Assembly (NCBI RefSeq): GCF_030816895.1
Contig: NZ_JAUSYL010000001.1
Coordinates: forward strand, 2,480,001 to 2,544,000
DNA length: 64,000 bases
Source of the DNA: Clavibacter sp. B3I6
GTDB lineage: Bacteria; Actinomycetota; Actinomycetes; Actinomycetales; Microbacteriaceae
Reading direction: 5' to 3'
Shown here: one piece after another, positions 25,440 to 34,001 of the stretch
How positions within the stretch are numbered: the first letter of the stretch is position 1
Layout of the letters: each line of letters opens with the position of its first letter
Position numbers and translations under genes: made by a program
Notes under the pieces: model-generated
What the model was told of the DNA's origin: nothing
Seen by the model: only the letters and a program-made list of their open reading frames with translations
Databases searched by the model: none

Positions 25440-26702
25440 ATGCCCCGTCCCGCGCCGCGTCCGCCCGTCGCGGTCCCGAGCCCGCGCATGCGGCCGCTCG
25501 TCGGCGGCGACCCGCTCACCGGGGGTCCCATGTCGAGGCGCCGCCGCCCACCCGTCTGGATCGGCGACCTGCTCGCGTCGATCCTCGTCGTGGTCCTCGC
25601 GTTCGCGCGCTTCCCCGGCGGCGAGTACCGCGCCGACGACCCGCTCACGTTCGCGCTGGCGCTCGCCCCCGTCGCCGTGCTGCCCTTCCGGCGCCGCCGG
25701 CCGATCCCCGTGCTCGTCGCGTGCCTCGCGCTGTTCGGCGCCGCCGCGTTCGCCGGGCTGCTCGCGCCCGGGATCGTGCTGTCCGTGGCGATCGCCATGT
25801 TCGTGGTGGCGAACCGCCTCGACCGGCGCGCTGCCGTCACCGCCGCCGCCTGCTCGGTGGTGGCCGTCGTCGGGCTCAGCCTGCTCGCGGCGGTGGGGTC
25901 CGTGTTCGACCCCCGGACCTTCCAGTTCGCCGTCATGACGGCGTTCGCCGCCGCCGCCGGTGACGCCACCCGGTCGCGCCGGGAGTTCATCGCGGCCGTG
26001 ACGGAGCGGGCCGAGCGCGCCGAGCAGACGCGCGAGTCCGAGGCCCGCCGCCGGGTCACGGAGGAGCGGCTGCGCATCGCCCGCGACCTGCACGACGCGG
26101 TCGCGCATCAGATCGCGGTCATCAGCCTCAACGCCGGCGTCGCGTCCTCGGCCGTCGACACCCGGCCCGAGAAGGCGAAGGAGGCGCTCGTCACGATCCG
26201 CAGCGCGTCGCGCGCCGTGCTGCGCGAGATCGGCGACCTGCTCGAGATGCTCCGCCACGGCGAGGACGCGGGCGAGGGGGCCGGATCCGCCGCGCAGCCC
26301 GGGCTCGACCGCCTGGAGGCGCTCGTCGAGCAGTTCGCGACCACGGGCCTCGAGGTGTCCGTGCGGATCGAGGGCGACCGCGGCGCGCTCCGCGGCGCCC
26401 CCGACCTCGTGGCCTACCGCGTGGTGCAGGAGGCGCTGACCAACGCGCACAAGCACGGATCCGCCGGGCGCGCGCACGTGCTCGTGGAGGTGGGCGACCG
26501 GGAGGCGCGCATCGTGGTCACCAACCCGGTGCCCGCGCCCGCGGGTGGTGCCGGTGGCGACGCCGTGCGCGTCGACGGCCACGGGCTGCTCGGCCTGCGC
26601 GAGCGCGTCGACGCGGTCCGCGGGAGCATCGAGGCCGGATCCGCACCCGGGGGCTGGCGCCTCGCCGCCACCCTGCCGCTCACGAGGGAGGGCCGCGCAT
26701 GA
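25440..26702 (+). CDS. NarL-type sensor histidine kinase (420 aa)
   Basis: The N-terminal third has about four or five membrane helices (after residue 38) with almost no extracellular loops, as in intramembrane-sensing kinases. The HisKA_3 dimerisation helix follows, with the phospho-acceptor His218 in RDLHDAVAHQ, then an HATPase domain with the N-box VVQEALTNAHKHG and a GHGLLGLRERV lid. The start at 25440 is supported by a -10-like GATCAT ending six bases upstream and no Shine-Dalgarno; ATGs at 25488 and 25530 are alternatives. The end overlaps the response regulator start by 4 bases. It probably senses membrane stress and controls the divergent ABC exporter. Confidence 0.9.
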   Translation: MPRPAPRPPVAVPSPRMRPLVGGDPLTGGPMSRRRRPPVWIGDLLASILVVVLAFARFPGGEYRADDPLTFALALAPVAVLPFRRRRPIPVLVACLALFGAAAFAGLLAPGIVLSVAIAMFVVANRLDRRAAVTAAACSVVAVVGLSLLAAVGSVFDPRTFQFAVMTAFAAAAGDATRSRREFIAAVTERAERAEQTRESEARRRVTEERLRIARDLHDAVAHQIAVISLNAGVASSAVDTRPEKAKEALVTIRSASRAVLREIGDLLEMLRHGEDAGEGAGSAAQPGLDRLEALVEQFATTGLEVSVRIEGDRGALRGAPDLVAYRVVQEALTNAHKHGSAGRAHVLVEVGDREARIVVTNPVPAPAGGAGGDAVRVDGHGLLGLRERVDAVRGSIEAGSAPGGWRLAATLPLTREGRA

Positions 26703-27382
26703 TCACCGTGCTCGTCGTCGACGACCAGCCGCTCATCCGGCAGGCGGTGTCCGACATCCTCGACGTGGATCCGCGCACGAGCGTCGTCGGCACGGCCGTC
26801 GACGGGCGCGACGCCGCGGAGGCCGCGCGCCGGCTCCGTCCCGACATCGTGCTCATGGACATCCGCATGCCCGAGCTCGACGGCATCGGGGCCACGGCGG
26901 AGATCTGCGCGGACCCGGCGCTCGCCGAGACGCGGGTCCTCATCCTCACGACGTTCGAGGAGGACGAGTACCTGGTGGCCGCCCTCCGCGCGGGCGCGAG
27001 CGGGTTCATCGGCAAGGGCGCGGAGCCCGAGGACATCGTGCGCGCGGTCGTCGCCGTGCACGCGGGCGACGCCCTGCTCTCGCCCACCGCGACCCGCGGC
27101 CTCATCACCCGCTACGTGCTGCCGGGCGGCGCCGGGTCGCCGTCACCCGCCATGTCGCGGCGCCAGGCGGAGCTGGAGCACCTCACCGAGCGCGAGCGCG
27201 AGGTGCTGCTGCTCGTGGCGCAGGGCCTCGCGAACCCGGAGATCGGCGAGCGGCTCTTCATCTCGCCGCACACCGTGAAGACGCACGTGAACCGGGTGAT
27301 GGGCAAGATCGGCGCGCACGACCGGGCGCAGCTCGTGATCCTCGCGTACGAGACGGGGATGCTGCGGCCCGGCGAGGGGTAG
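26699..27382 (+). CDS. NarL/LuxR-family response regulator (227 aa)
   Basis: Receiver domain with acidic pair DD (8-9), phospho-acceptor Asp54 in VLMDIRMPELDG, conserved Thr in LILTTF and Lys in FIGKGAEPED, followed by a LuxR-type HTH (LTEREREVLLLVAQG...ISPHTVKTHV, about 160-205). It forms the partner of the kinase it overlaps. The likely target is the 26-bp dyad at 25362-25387 and the ABC exporter promoter. The 43 bases that follow, before the convergent eamA stop, show no clear terminator. Confidence 0.93.
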   Translation: MITVLVVDDQPLIRQAVSDILDVDPRTSVVGTAVDGRDAAEAARRLRPDIVLMDIRMPELDGIGATAEICADPALAETRVLILTTFEEDEYLVAALRAGASGFIGKGAEPEDIVRAVVAVHAGDALLSPTATRGLITRYVLPGGAGSPSPAMSRRQAELEHLTEREREVLLLVAQGLANPEIGERLFISPHTVKTHVNRVMGKIGAHDRAQLVILAYETGMLRPGEG

Positions 27383-27425
27383 CGGGACGCGGCCCTCGAG
27401 ACCGCTGTCCCCGACCCCGCGGCCC

Positions 27426-28470
27426 TCAGTGCCCGTGCCGGTGGTGGCTGTCCGGGTAGTGCTCGTGCGTGTGGGTGATCGGCTCGTGCGTGTGCAGGTG
27501 GCGGGTGGCGCGTCCCGGGAGCCACGGGCTCCGCGTGGTCGTGCTGGTGGTGCGCGTCGTGGGTGTGCCAGTGGTCGTGGGTCACGGCGTCGTGCGTGTG
27601 CTCGTGCTCGTGCCGCTCCGTCAGGTGCAGCCAGACGCCGACGGCCATGAGGATCCCGGAGAGCACCAGCGGCCAGGTCACGGGCTCGCCGAGCACCAGC
27701 GCGAGGATCGCGCCGAAGAACGGGGCGACCGAGTAGTACGCGCCGGCGCGGGCCGTGCCCACGTGCCGGAGGGCGACGATGAAGAGGACGAGGCTCACGC
27801 CGTAGGCGAGGAAGCCGACCGCCATCGCCGCGGCGACGTTCCCGAGCGCGGGCAGCTGCGCCCCGAGGAGGAACGCGAGCACGAGGTTCACGGGACCGGC
27901 GACGCCGCCCTTGACCGCGGCCAGCCAGGTGGCGTCGGCGAGCGCGACCTTCCGGGTGAGGTTGTTGTCGATGCCCCAGGAGAGGCAGGCGCCGAGGATC
28001 GCGAGGGCCGGCCAGGCGCTGCCGAGCTCGACGCCCTGCGGGACGGTGAGGACGACCGCGCCCGCGACGATCGCGACCATGCCGAGCGCGATCCGACGGT
28101 CGAAGTTCTCCTTGAACACGAACCAGGCCAGCAGCGCCGTCGCGACGCCCTCCGCGTTCAGCAGGAGCGAGGCGCCGGACGCGGGCATGCCCCCGAGGCC
28201 GACCAGCAGGAGGAGGGGGCCGAGGATCCCGCCGAACATGATCGCCCCGGCGAGCGGCAGGCGCTCGTCGCGGGCGAGGTGCACGCGCGGGGACCGGCGG
28301 ACGAGGCGGATCAGCCCGAGCCCGATGCCGGACCCGGTGTAGAGGAGGCCGGCGAGCATCCACGGGCTCACGGAGTCGAGCAGGAGCTTCGCGGCGGGGG
28401 TGCCCGCCCCGAACAGGACCGCCGAGAGCAGGGCCGCCTGGACCCCGCGGCTAGCGAGCGCCGTCCGCAC
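27426..28470 (-). CDS. EamA/DMT-family transporter with His-rich tail, tail frameshifted
   Basis: Drug/metabolite-type exporter with ten hydrophobic segments in two EamA repeats (about residues 8-280), ending in a long cytoplasmic tail full of His: HEHEHTHDAVTHDHWHTHD and more. Near 27503-27505 an extra C on the minus strand (CACCC for CACC) shifts the frame. After removing it the tail continues RHRHLHTHEP and ends HHRHGH-stop at 27426. As read, the protein instead runs on into the opposite strand of the response-regulator gene. The His tail suggests metal binding or metal-linked regulation. It overlaps the upstream arsR gene by 20 bases. Whether the shift is biological or a sequencing artefact is open. 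Confidence 0.8.
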
Positions 28471-28822
28471 GCGCGGCCTCCTCGTGGTGGTGGGCGGGGG
28501 ATCCGCCGAGCTGGTGCTCCGCCTGGAAGATCGCGTCGGTCACGAGCTGGCGCGCGTGCTCGTCGACGAGCCGGTAGAAGACGCGCGTGCCCTCCTGCCT
28601 CGTCGCGACCACACGCGAGAGCCGCAGCTTCGCGAGGTGCTGCGACACGGCGGCGGGGGACTTGCCGACGCGCTCGGCCAGGTCGTTGACGGGGAGCTCG
28701 CCGTCGCGGAGGGCGAGGACGATCCGCACCCGCGTCGCGTCGGCCAGCATCGCGAACACCTCGACCGCGAGCTCGACGTGCTGGCTGTCGGGATGGCGGC
28801 CGCACCTGTTATCTGCATCCAT
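28451..28822 (-). CDS. ArsR/SmtB-family metal-type repressor (123 aa)
   Basis: Winged-helix repressor: VELAVEVFAMLADATRVRIVLAL, then the recognition helix SPAAVSQHLAKLRLSRVV and wing RQEGTRVFYRL. The last helix carries Asp-x-His and a late His (VDEHARQ...AEH), matching three of the four alpha5 zinc/nickel ligands of CzrA-type sensors; the fourth is Gln. A His-His-His stretch follows near the C-terminus. It probably represses itself and the overlapping eamA gene and lets go when metal binds. An ATCTGC/GCAGAT dyad covers its own start codon. The effector metal is inferred. Confidence 0.87.
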   Translation of the reverse strand: MDADNRCGRHPDSQHVELAVEVFAMLADATRVRIVLALRDGELPVNDLAERVGKSPAAVSQHLAKLRLSRVVATRQEGTRVFYRLVDEHARQLVTDAIFQAEHQLGGSPAHHHEEAARADGAR

Positions 28823-28830
28823 GCGCAGAT
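28811..28830. promoter_or_regulatory. Candidate ArsR operator over the arsR start codon
   Basis: Inverted repeat ATCTGC (28811-28816) / GCAGAT (28825-28830), with an inner GCAT/ATGC pair, in a stretch that is AT-richer than its surroundings. ArsR/SmtB repressors bind such imperfect 12-2-12-like dyads. It overlaps the ATG of arsR, so binding would block expression directly. Confidence 0.55.
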
Positions 28831-28913
28831 CCTTTCACATGCGGCGGCGGTGATGCGCCGCAGCCGACCGGTGCGCGCCCGGACGCTCATCCGCCGCCCG
28901 CGCGATCGCTCCG

Positions 28914-29906
28914 TCAGCCGAGCGCGCCGAGCGCCTCCGCGGCGGCCTTCGCGGCGCCGGAGACGAGGGCGTCGTCCGCCTCCGCGTCCTGCCGGTCCTT
29001 CGACGAGTGCACCGCGATCACGAGGGGCGCGGCGTCCGGCCGCCACACCACCGCGATGTCGCCGCGGCTCGCGTAGGCGCCGGAGCCGGACTTGTCGCCG
29101 ACCGTCCACTCCGCCGGCAGCTCGGCGCGCACGAGCGTGGCACCCGTCTGCGTCGCCCGCAGCCAGTCGGTGAAGAGCGCCCGCTCGTCGGCGTCGAGCG
29201 GATCCGCCATGGCGTTCGGGCCGCCGAGCGCGTAGGCACGGAGGTACGCGGCGGCGGCGCGCGGGGTCGTGGTGTCGCGGTCGTCGCCCGGCGTCGCCTC
29301 GTTGAGGTCCGGCTCGGTGCGGGAGACGACCGTCGTGTCGTCGCCGAGGGCGGTGAGCGCCGCATCCAGCTCGGCCGGACCGCCGAGCGCCTCGAGGAGG
29401 AGGTTCGCGGCGGTGTTGTCGCTGCGGGTCATGGCGGCGTCGGCGAGCTCCCGGAGGGTCATCGTGCCGCCGACGCGCGTCGCGGTGACGGGCGCGTAGG
29501 CGAGGATGTCGGCCGCCTCGACCGGCACGGCGCGCTCCAGCCCGGCGATGCCGACCCGGTCGAGGAGCGCGGCCGCGAGCGGCGCCTTGATCGTGGATGC
29601 GTACGCGAACCGCTCGTCCGCGCGCCAGGAGACCTCGGCGCCCGTGCCCGTGTCGACCGCGTGCACGCCCAGGCGCGCGCCGAAGCGCTCCTCGAGGGCG
29701 GCGAAGGCGGCGTCGGCGGCGGCCCGGTCGACCGCGGGGGCCGCGGTTGCGGGCGGCGCGGAAACGGCTGATGGGGTCGTGCTCGGGGACTCGGCGGCGG
29801 GGGCCGCGCAGGCGGCGAGGAGAGCGGCGGCGAGCGTCGCGGTGACGGCGAAGGCGAGGGCGAGGCGTGCGCGGCGGGCGGGAGCGGGACGGGCGGGGTG
29901 GATCAC
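28914..29906 (-). CDS. Class A beta-lactamase, lipoprotein (330 aa)
   Basis: Lipobox LLAAC (Cys33) after a hydrophobic signal, a Ser/Thr/Pro/Ala-rich tether of about 30 residues, then a full class A serine beta-lactamase domain. It has active Ser104 in STIK, SDN at 162-164, EPDLN with the general-base Glu198, and KSG at 272-274 in place of the more common KTG. It hydrolyses beta-lactams on the outer face of the membrane. Start GTG 29906 has GAGGAG about nine bases upstream. It is the only resistance-type gene in the window and has normal local composition, so it is probably an intrinsic chromosomal enzyme. Confidence 0.92.
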   Translation of the reverse strand: MIHPARPAPARRARLALAFAVTATLAAALLAACAAPAAESPSTTPSAVSAPPATAAPAVDRAAADAAFAALEERFGARLGVHAVDTGTGAEVSWRADERFAYASTIKAPLAAALLDRVGIAGLERAVPVEAADILAYAPVTATRVGGTMTLRELADAAMTRSDNTAANLLLEALGGPAELDAALTALGDDTTVVSRTEPDLNEATPGDDRDTTTPRAAAAYLRAYALGGPNAMADPLDADERALFTDWLRATQTGATLVRAELPAEWTVGDKSGSGAYASRGDIAVVWRPDAAPLVIAVHSSKDRQDAEADDALVSGAAKAAAEALGALG

Positions 29907-30174
29907 GGGGGAGCTCCTCGGGAGGCGGCGGGCGGAAGGCGGGCGCCGGGCGGCGGGCGGTGGTCGGCCGCGGATCCAGCCTCCCGTGGACGCGCCGCCC
30001 CGTCGTCCCCCGCGCGGTCGACCCGCATCCGCCGCCGGGATCACGCCGAGGATTCAGCGGTTGCGGAAGCGCGTCTCCTAGGCTCGCGGGTCGGGGTGCC
30101 CGTCGATCGCGCGCGCGCCCCGATGCCCGTCCGCACGACCCGACGCCCGACCCCCCGACAGAACGAGAGGCCGC

Positions 30175-30840
30175 ATGAGCGCCATCCACGCCGTCATGAC
30201 CGGTGAGATCCACCCGAGCGAGGGGTACGACGGCTTCATCGGCTGGGTCCTCTCGCTCATCGAGACGCTGGGGGAGGTGGGCGTCGGCCTCGCGGTCCTC
30301 ATCGAGACGTTCGTGCCGCCGATCCCCTCCGAGGCGATCCTCCCCGTCGCCGGCTTCCTCGCCTACGAGGGCCGCATGAACGCCTGGGGCGCCTGGGCCG
30401 CGGCCACGATCGGCGCGCTCGCGGGAGCGCTCATCTGGTACGCGATCGGCGCCGCGCTCGGCCGCGACCGCACCCGCCGCCTCGTCGGCCGGATCCCGCT
30501 GCTCGACCACGCCGACTTCGACAAGGCCGAGGCCTTCTTCGTCCGCTGGGGCGGCACCGCGGTGCTCCTCGGCCGTTGCGTGCCGCTCGTCCGCTCGTTC
30601 ATCTCCATCCCGGCGGGCATCGAGCGCATGGCCATCTGGCGCTTCTCCCTCTACACGGTGATCGGATCCGGCGCCTGGAACGCCATCTGGGTGGGCCTCG
30701 GCTTCGCGTTCGGCCCGGCGATCCGCCCGGTGCTGGAGGAGTGGAGCGGCCTGATCTCCTACGCGGCGATCGGCGTCATCGCGCTGCTCGTGCTGTGGTT
30801 CGTCGTGACGCGGCTGATCCGGCGGGCGCGGGCGGCCTGA
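30175..30840 (+). CDS. DedA-family membrane protein (221 aa)
   Basis: VTT/DedA-family polytopic protein. VLIETFVPPIPSEAILPVAGFLA (about 42-64) is the re-entrant Pro-rich signature, and FFVRWGGTAVLLGRCVPLVRSFISIPAG carries the conserved Gly-Arg and the Arg-Ser-x3-Pro-Ala-Gly motif. DedA proteins flip phospholipid carriers such as undecaprenyl phosphate or phosphatidylethanolamine across the membrane. GAGAGG precedes the ATG. The 268-base gap upstream (29907-30174) shows no RNA gene or repeat; a TAGGCT at about 30080 might be a -10. Confidence 0.92.
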   Translation: MSAIHAVMTGEIHPSEGYDGFIGWVLSLIETLGEVGVGLAVLIETFVPPIPSEAILPVAGFLAYEGRMNAWGAWAAATIGALAGALIWYAIGAALGRDRTRRLVGRIPLLDHADFDKAEAFFVRWGGTAVLLGRCVPLVRSFISIPAGIERMAIWRFSLYTVIGSGAWNAIWVGLGFAFGPAIRPVLEEWSGLISYAAIGVIALLVLWFVVTRLIRRARAA

Positions 30841-30911
30841 GGGCGCGTCGGGCGCGTGCTCCCGCGCCCGGCCGCCGGCCGCCGCGCCTCCCCTCTGCCA
30901 GGCTGGATCCC

Positions 30912-31995
30912 ATGCAGACCCGAGGCGACAGCGCCGCCCTCCCCGACGACGCCCGCCCCGCTCCCGAGAGCGCCGACGGCGCCGCGGGCCCCGACAGCCC
31001 CGCGGGCCCCGACAGCCCCGCCGAGATCCTCGTCCTCCGCGCCATCAAGCTCGGCGACATCCTCGTGGCCGTCCCCGCGCTCCGCGCCATCCGCCGCGCG
31101 CACCCGGGGTCGCGGATCCTCCTCGCCACCACCGGCTGGCTCGCGCCCGTGGTGAAGCTGCTCGGCATGGTGGACGAGCACCTCCCGCAGCAGGGCTTCG
31201 ACCACCCCATCGCGCGCGCGCCCGGCACGGTCGACCTCGCGATCAACCTGCACGGCGCCGGCATCGAGAGCCGCACCCTGCTCCACGAGCTGCGCGCGCA
31301 CCGCACCCTCGGCCATGCGGCGCCGCAGTTCGACGGCATGCCCGCCGCCGACGGCCCCGAGTGGGAGGACGGCGTGCTGGAGCGCTACCGCTGGGCGCGG
31401 CTCGTGTCCTGGCACGGCATGCCCGCCGATCCGGACGACGTCGGCATCGAGGTCCCCGCCGAGCCGCCCGTCGTCGAGCACGCCGTCGTGATCCACGTGG
31501 GCGCCCGCCTACGGATCCCGCCAGTGGCCCGTCGACCGCTTCGCCGAGGTCGCCCGCGAGCTGCAGGCGGAGGGCCGCACGGTCGTCTTCACCGGGTCCG
31601 ACAAGGAGCGCGAGCGCGCCCTCGAGGTCGCCGCGCTCGCCGGCATGCCCACCTCGACCGTGCTCGCGGGTGAGCTGGCCCTCGACGCCTTCGCGGGCGT
31701 CATCGCGGCCGCCGACCTCGTCATCTCCGCCGACACGGGCGCCGCCCACCTCGCGAGCGCCTACGGCATCCCCTCGGTCGTGATCTTCGGCCCGGCCCCG
31801 CCCGAGGAGTGGGGCCCGCCCGCCTCAGGCCCGCACATCGTGCTGACCGACGCGTCGCAGCGCCTCGGTGACACGTTCTCCGCGATCCCGGACCCGGCGC
31901 TCCTCGCGATCACGCCGGCCCACGTCCTCGAGGCGGCCCGCTCCCTCGACGGCCACCGCGTGATCCGCCCCCTCACGGGCGAGCCGCGCGACTGA
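30912..31995 (+). pseudogene. GT9 glycosyltransferase, frameshifted
   Basis: Third GT9 gene of the window. The N-terminal tail has two tandem AGPDSP repeats, then the acceptor-domain start LRAIKLGDILVAVPALRAI. After VIHVGA the frame shifts: 31504-31506 reads CCC where CC is needed. With one C removed the protein continues AYGSRQWPVDRFAEVARELQ and on to SADTGAAHLASAYGIPSVV, the donor-binding GT9 signature. Both halves are otherwise intact, so this is a very recent lesion or an assembly error. ATG 30912 has no Shine-Dalgarno but a CAGGCT seven bases upstream. It could transfer ADP-heptose-like donors made by the operon at 15.4-21.4 kb. Confidence 0.85.
30984..31019 (+). repeat. 18-bp tandem repeat in GT9 N-terminus
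   Basis: Two perfect tandem copies of gcgggccccgacagcccc encode AGPDSP twice in the disordered N-terminal tail of the GT9 gene. It is in frame, so copy changes would alter length by six residues without breaking the gene. Confidence 0.8.
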
Positions 31996-32046
31996 TCCGG
32001 CGCGAACCTCGCCCACGAGCGTCGCCGCCGCCTCATCCGGAGCCGC

Positions 32047-33120
32047 TCAGCGGTAGTCCGCGTGCACCGTGCGGGCCGCCCCGTCGAGCCGCACCGTCCC
32101 GCCGTGGGGGAGGATCCACTGCGGACGCGTGTGCCCGAACGGCACGCCCACGCACACCACGGCGCGCGGGTTGTAGCGGGCGACCTGCTCGATGACGGTG
32201 TCGCGCTGCTCGGCGCGGAGCCGCGCGCGCTCCTCGGGCGACGGCACGGGTGCGCCCAGGACGACGGTCGGCGGCCGGGCGACGAGCACGCCTTGGACGG
32301 CGCCGAGGATCCCGCGCTCGCCGAGCGCGCGCACCCACCGCTTCACGCTGTCGGCGGACGGCACCTCCTCGCTCGTCTCGAGCAGCAGGATCCCGCCCTC
32401 GAGCCTCGCCGCGTCGGGCATGCGCCCGGCCATCGCGATCTGCTCGATCACCTCGATGCAGCCACCCCAGGTCGACCCCTGCACAGCTGCCGCCGGTCCC
32501 GCCCACGTCCACGGCTCGGTCGTCTCGCGCTCGCCGAAGTCGGTGAGCGCGCGAGGATCCGTCCAGTCGACCCCGTGGTCCTCCGACTCGCCCGGCTCCC
32601 TGATCTCCAGCTCCCCGCCCTCGATCAGCGCGGCACGCAGCGAGCGGAGGTGCACGTCGTCGATGCCGGGGCCGGCGCCGAGGTGCACCTGGGTGGATCC
32701 GCCGTAGAAGCTCGGGATGCCGAGCCCCGCGAGCAGGTTGTGCAGGTTCGTGTTGTCGCTGTAGCCGAGGAACGGCTTGGGGTTGAGCGCGAGCTCCTCG
32801 ATGTCGATGTGCGGGATCACCGTCACCTGGTCGTCCCCGCCCACCGTGGAGATGACCGCGCGGATGGAGTCGTCGGCGAACGCCGCCGTGATGTCCGCGG
32901 CGCGGTCCTCCGCGCTCGCGCCGAGCCGGCGCGTGGTCGGGTACTCGACGGGGATCAGCCCGGTCGCCTCCTGCAGTCGCCGCATCGCCTGCTCGTGCAC
33001 CTCCGGCGCCATCCCGGGTGCGGCGAACGCGGGCGACAGCACCGCCACCCGGTCTCCCGCCTTCGCCTTGGGCACGGACTTGCGGAAGCGGGAGGAGGTG
33101 GAGGGGATCATGCGGGTCAT
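32047..33120 (-). CDS. LD-carboxypeptidase / MccF-like S66 peptidase (357 aa)
   Basis: Serine peptidase family S66. The catalytic Ser121 lies in FLGYSDNTNLHN; the Glu is in GGILLLETSEE and the His in VPFGHTRPQW. This triad occurs in LD-carboxypeptidases that trim peptidoglycan tetrapeptides and in MccF, which inactivates microcin C by cutting its amide bond. The length and YSDNTN pattern resemble MccF-like members. No signal peptide, so cytosolic. The start was set at ATG 33120; ATG 33111 is close and possible. Convergent with the GT9 gene, with 51 featureless bases between. Confidence 0.9.
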   Translation of the reverse strand: MTRMIPSTSSRFRKSVPKAKAGDRVAVLSPAFAAPGMAPEVHEQAMRRLQEATGLIPVEYPTTRRLGASAEDRAADITAAFADDSIRAVISTVGGDDQVTVIPHIDIEELALNPKPFLGYSDNTNLHNLLAGLGIPSFYGGSTQVHLGAGPGIDDVHLRSLRAALIEGGELEIREPGESEDHGVDWTDPRALTDFGERETTEPWTWAGPAAAVQGSTWGGCIEVIEQIAMAGRMPDAARLEGGILLLETSEEVPSADSVKRWVRALGERGILGAVQGVLVARPPTVVLGAPVPSPEERARLRAEQRDTVIEQVARYNPRAVVCVGVPFGHTRPQWILPHGGTVRLDGAARTVHADYR

Positions 33121-33205
33121 GCTCGCAGAGCGACCTCCGCGGTAGGCGGGCATCCCCACAGCGCGGACGAGCGGATCGTGCGCCTGCGGTCTCGGGGCGC
33201 CGCCC

Positions 33206-33877
33206 CTACGGCCCGCCCAGCCAGTGGTCGATCCGGTGGTGGTCCGGGCTGAAGCCGTGGCCCACGCCCCAGATGACCGCCTGGGTGCGGCTCTGCACCT
33301 GGATCTTCCGGTAGATGGAGCGGATGTAGCTCTTCACCGTGTTGGGGGAGAGGTAGGTGAGGGCGGCGACCTCCTGGTTGCTCTTGCCCTGCGTGATGAG
33401 CGCGAGGATCTCCGACTCGCGGTCCGTGATCCCTTCGCGCTTGCCCGGCCAGTCGAGCGACGGCGCGCTCGCGGCCCGGAGCGGCGCCTCGTTGAACAGC
33501 TCCTCCCCGGCCTGGATCCGCTCGAGCGCCTCCACCAGCTCGCGGGCCGGCAGCGCCTTGGAGAGGTAGCCGTGCACGCCCTGGCGGCGGGCGTCGGCGA
33601 TCAGCTCGGGCTGGAAGTTCCAGGTGTAGACGACCACGTGGGTCGCGCGCGGGTTCCGCACGAGCTCCGCGATCTCGTGGTGGTCCGACTCCGGCTGCGC
33701 GAACGAGTCGTAGAGCACGATGTCGATCTCGTCGGAGAGGGCGGCGTTCGCGTCGATCTCGGCGACGACCACGCGGTCGCGGTAGTCGTCGAACATGTGG
33801 GCGAGGCCCTTCAGCACCACGTCGTAGTCGTCGACGAGCGCGATCGTGACGGGGCGGGTGCGGGTGGCGGCGGGCAT
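33206..33877 (-). CDS. Orphan LuxR-type response regulator (223 aa)
   Basis: The N-terminal receiver-like domain has the acidic pair in ALVDDYDVVLKG, Asp in DIVLYDSFAQ and Lys in GYLSKALP. The C-terminal LuxR HTH follows (ITDRESEILALITQGKSNQEVAALTYLSPNTVKSYI split over residues about 150-185). No kinase gene is adjacent. The divergent neighbour is the GlsB stress protein, and a GGGGTGTG/CACACCCC dyad lies between them, so it may control that gene and itself. ATG 33877 has GGAG two bases upstream; a GTG at 33913 inside the dyad is less likely. Confidence 0.88.
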   Translation of the reverse strand: MPAATRTRPVTIALVDDYDVVLKGLAHMFDDYRDRVVVAEIDANAALSDEIDIVLYDSFAQPESDHHEIAELVRNPRATHVVVYTWNFQPELIADARRQGVHGYLSKALPARELVEALERIQAGEELFNEAPLRAASAPSLDWPGKREGITDRESEILALITQGKSNQEVAALTYLSPNTVKSYIRSIYRKIQVQSRTQAVIWGVGHGFSPDHHRIDHWLGGP

Positions 33878-33898
33878 GGCTCCAGGATCCCACCCCCA

Positions 33899-33918
33899 GG
33901 GGTGTGCTGACACACCCC
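33899..33918. promoter_or_regulatory. Inverted repeat between orphan regulator and GlsB gene
   Basis: Perfect 8-bp arms GGGGTGTG / CACACCCC around CTGA, 22 bases upstream of the response-regulator start and 84 bases before the GlsB gene. This is a suitable binding site for a dimeric regulator. Confidence 0.55.
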
Positions 33919-34001
33919 GGAGGGTGGTTGGTTGGAGTCATCGGCCCGAACGGGCATCCACCGCGCGTCTTCCCTGACGTGCCCGCACAGAGGAGAACAC
34001 C

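Noticed and set aside
27112..27425. Extension of the EamA protein into the strand opposite the response regulator
   Set aside because: The tail becomes low-complexity Arg/Ser/Pro after the extra C; the corrected frame gives a natural His-rich end at 27426.
28914..29906. Beta-lactamase as an acquired resistance gene
   Set aside because: No integron, transposon or composition change is seen around it; it looks like a native chromosomal gene.
28914..30044. Longer beta-lactamase start at 30044
   Set aside because: It would add about 46 Arg/Gly-rich residues before the lipoprotein signal; GTG 29906 has a proper ribosome site.
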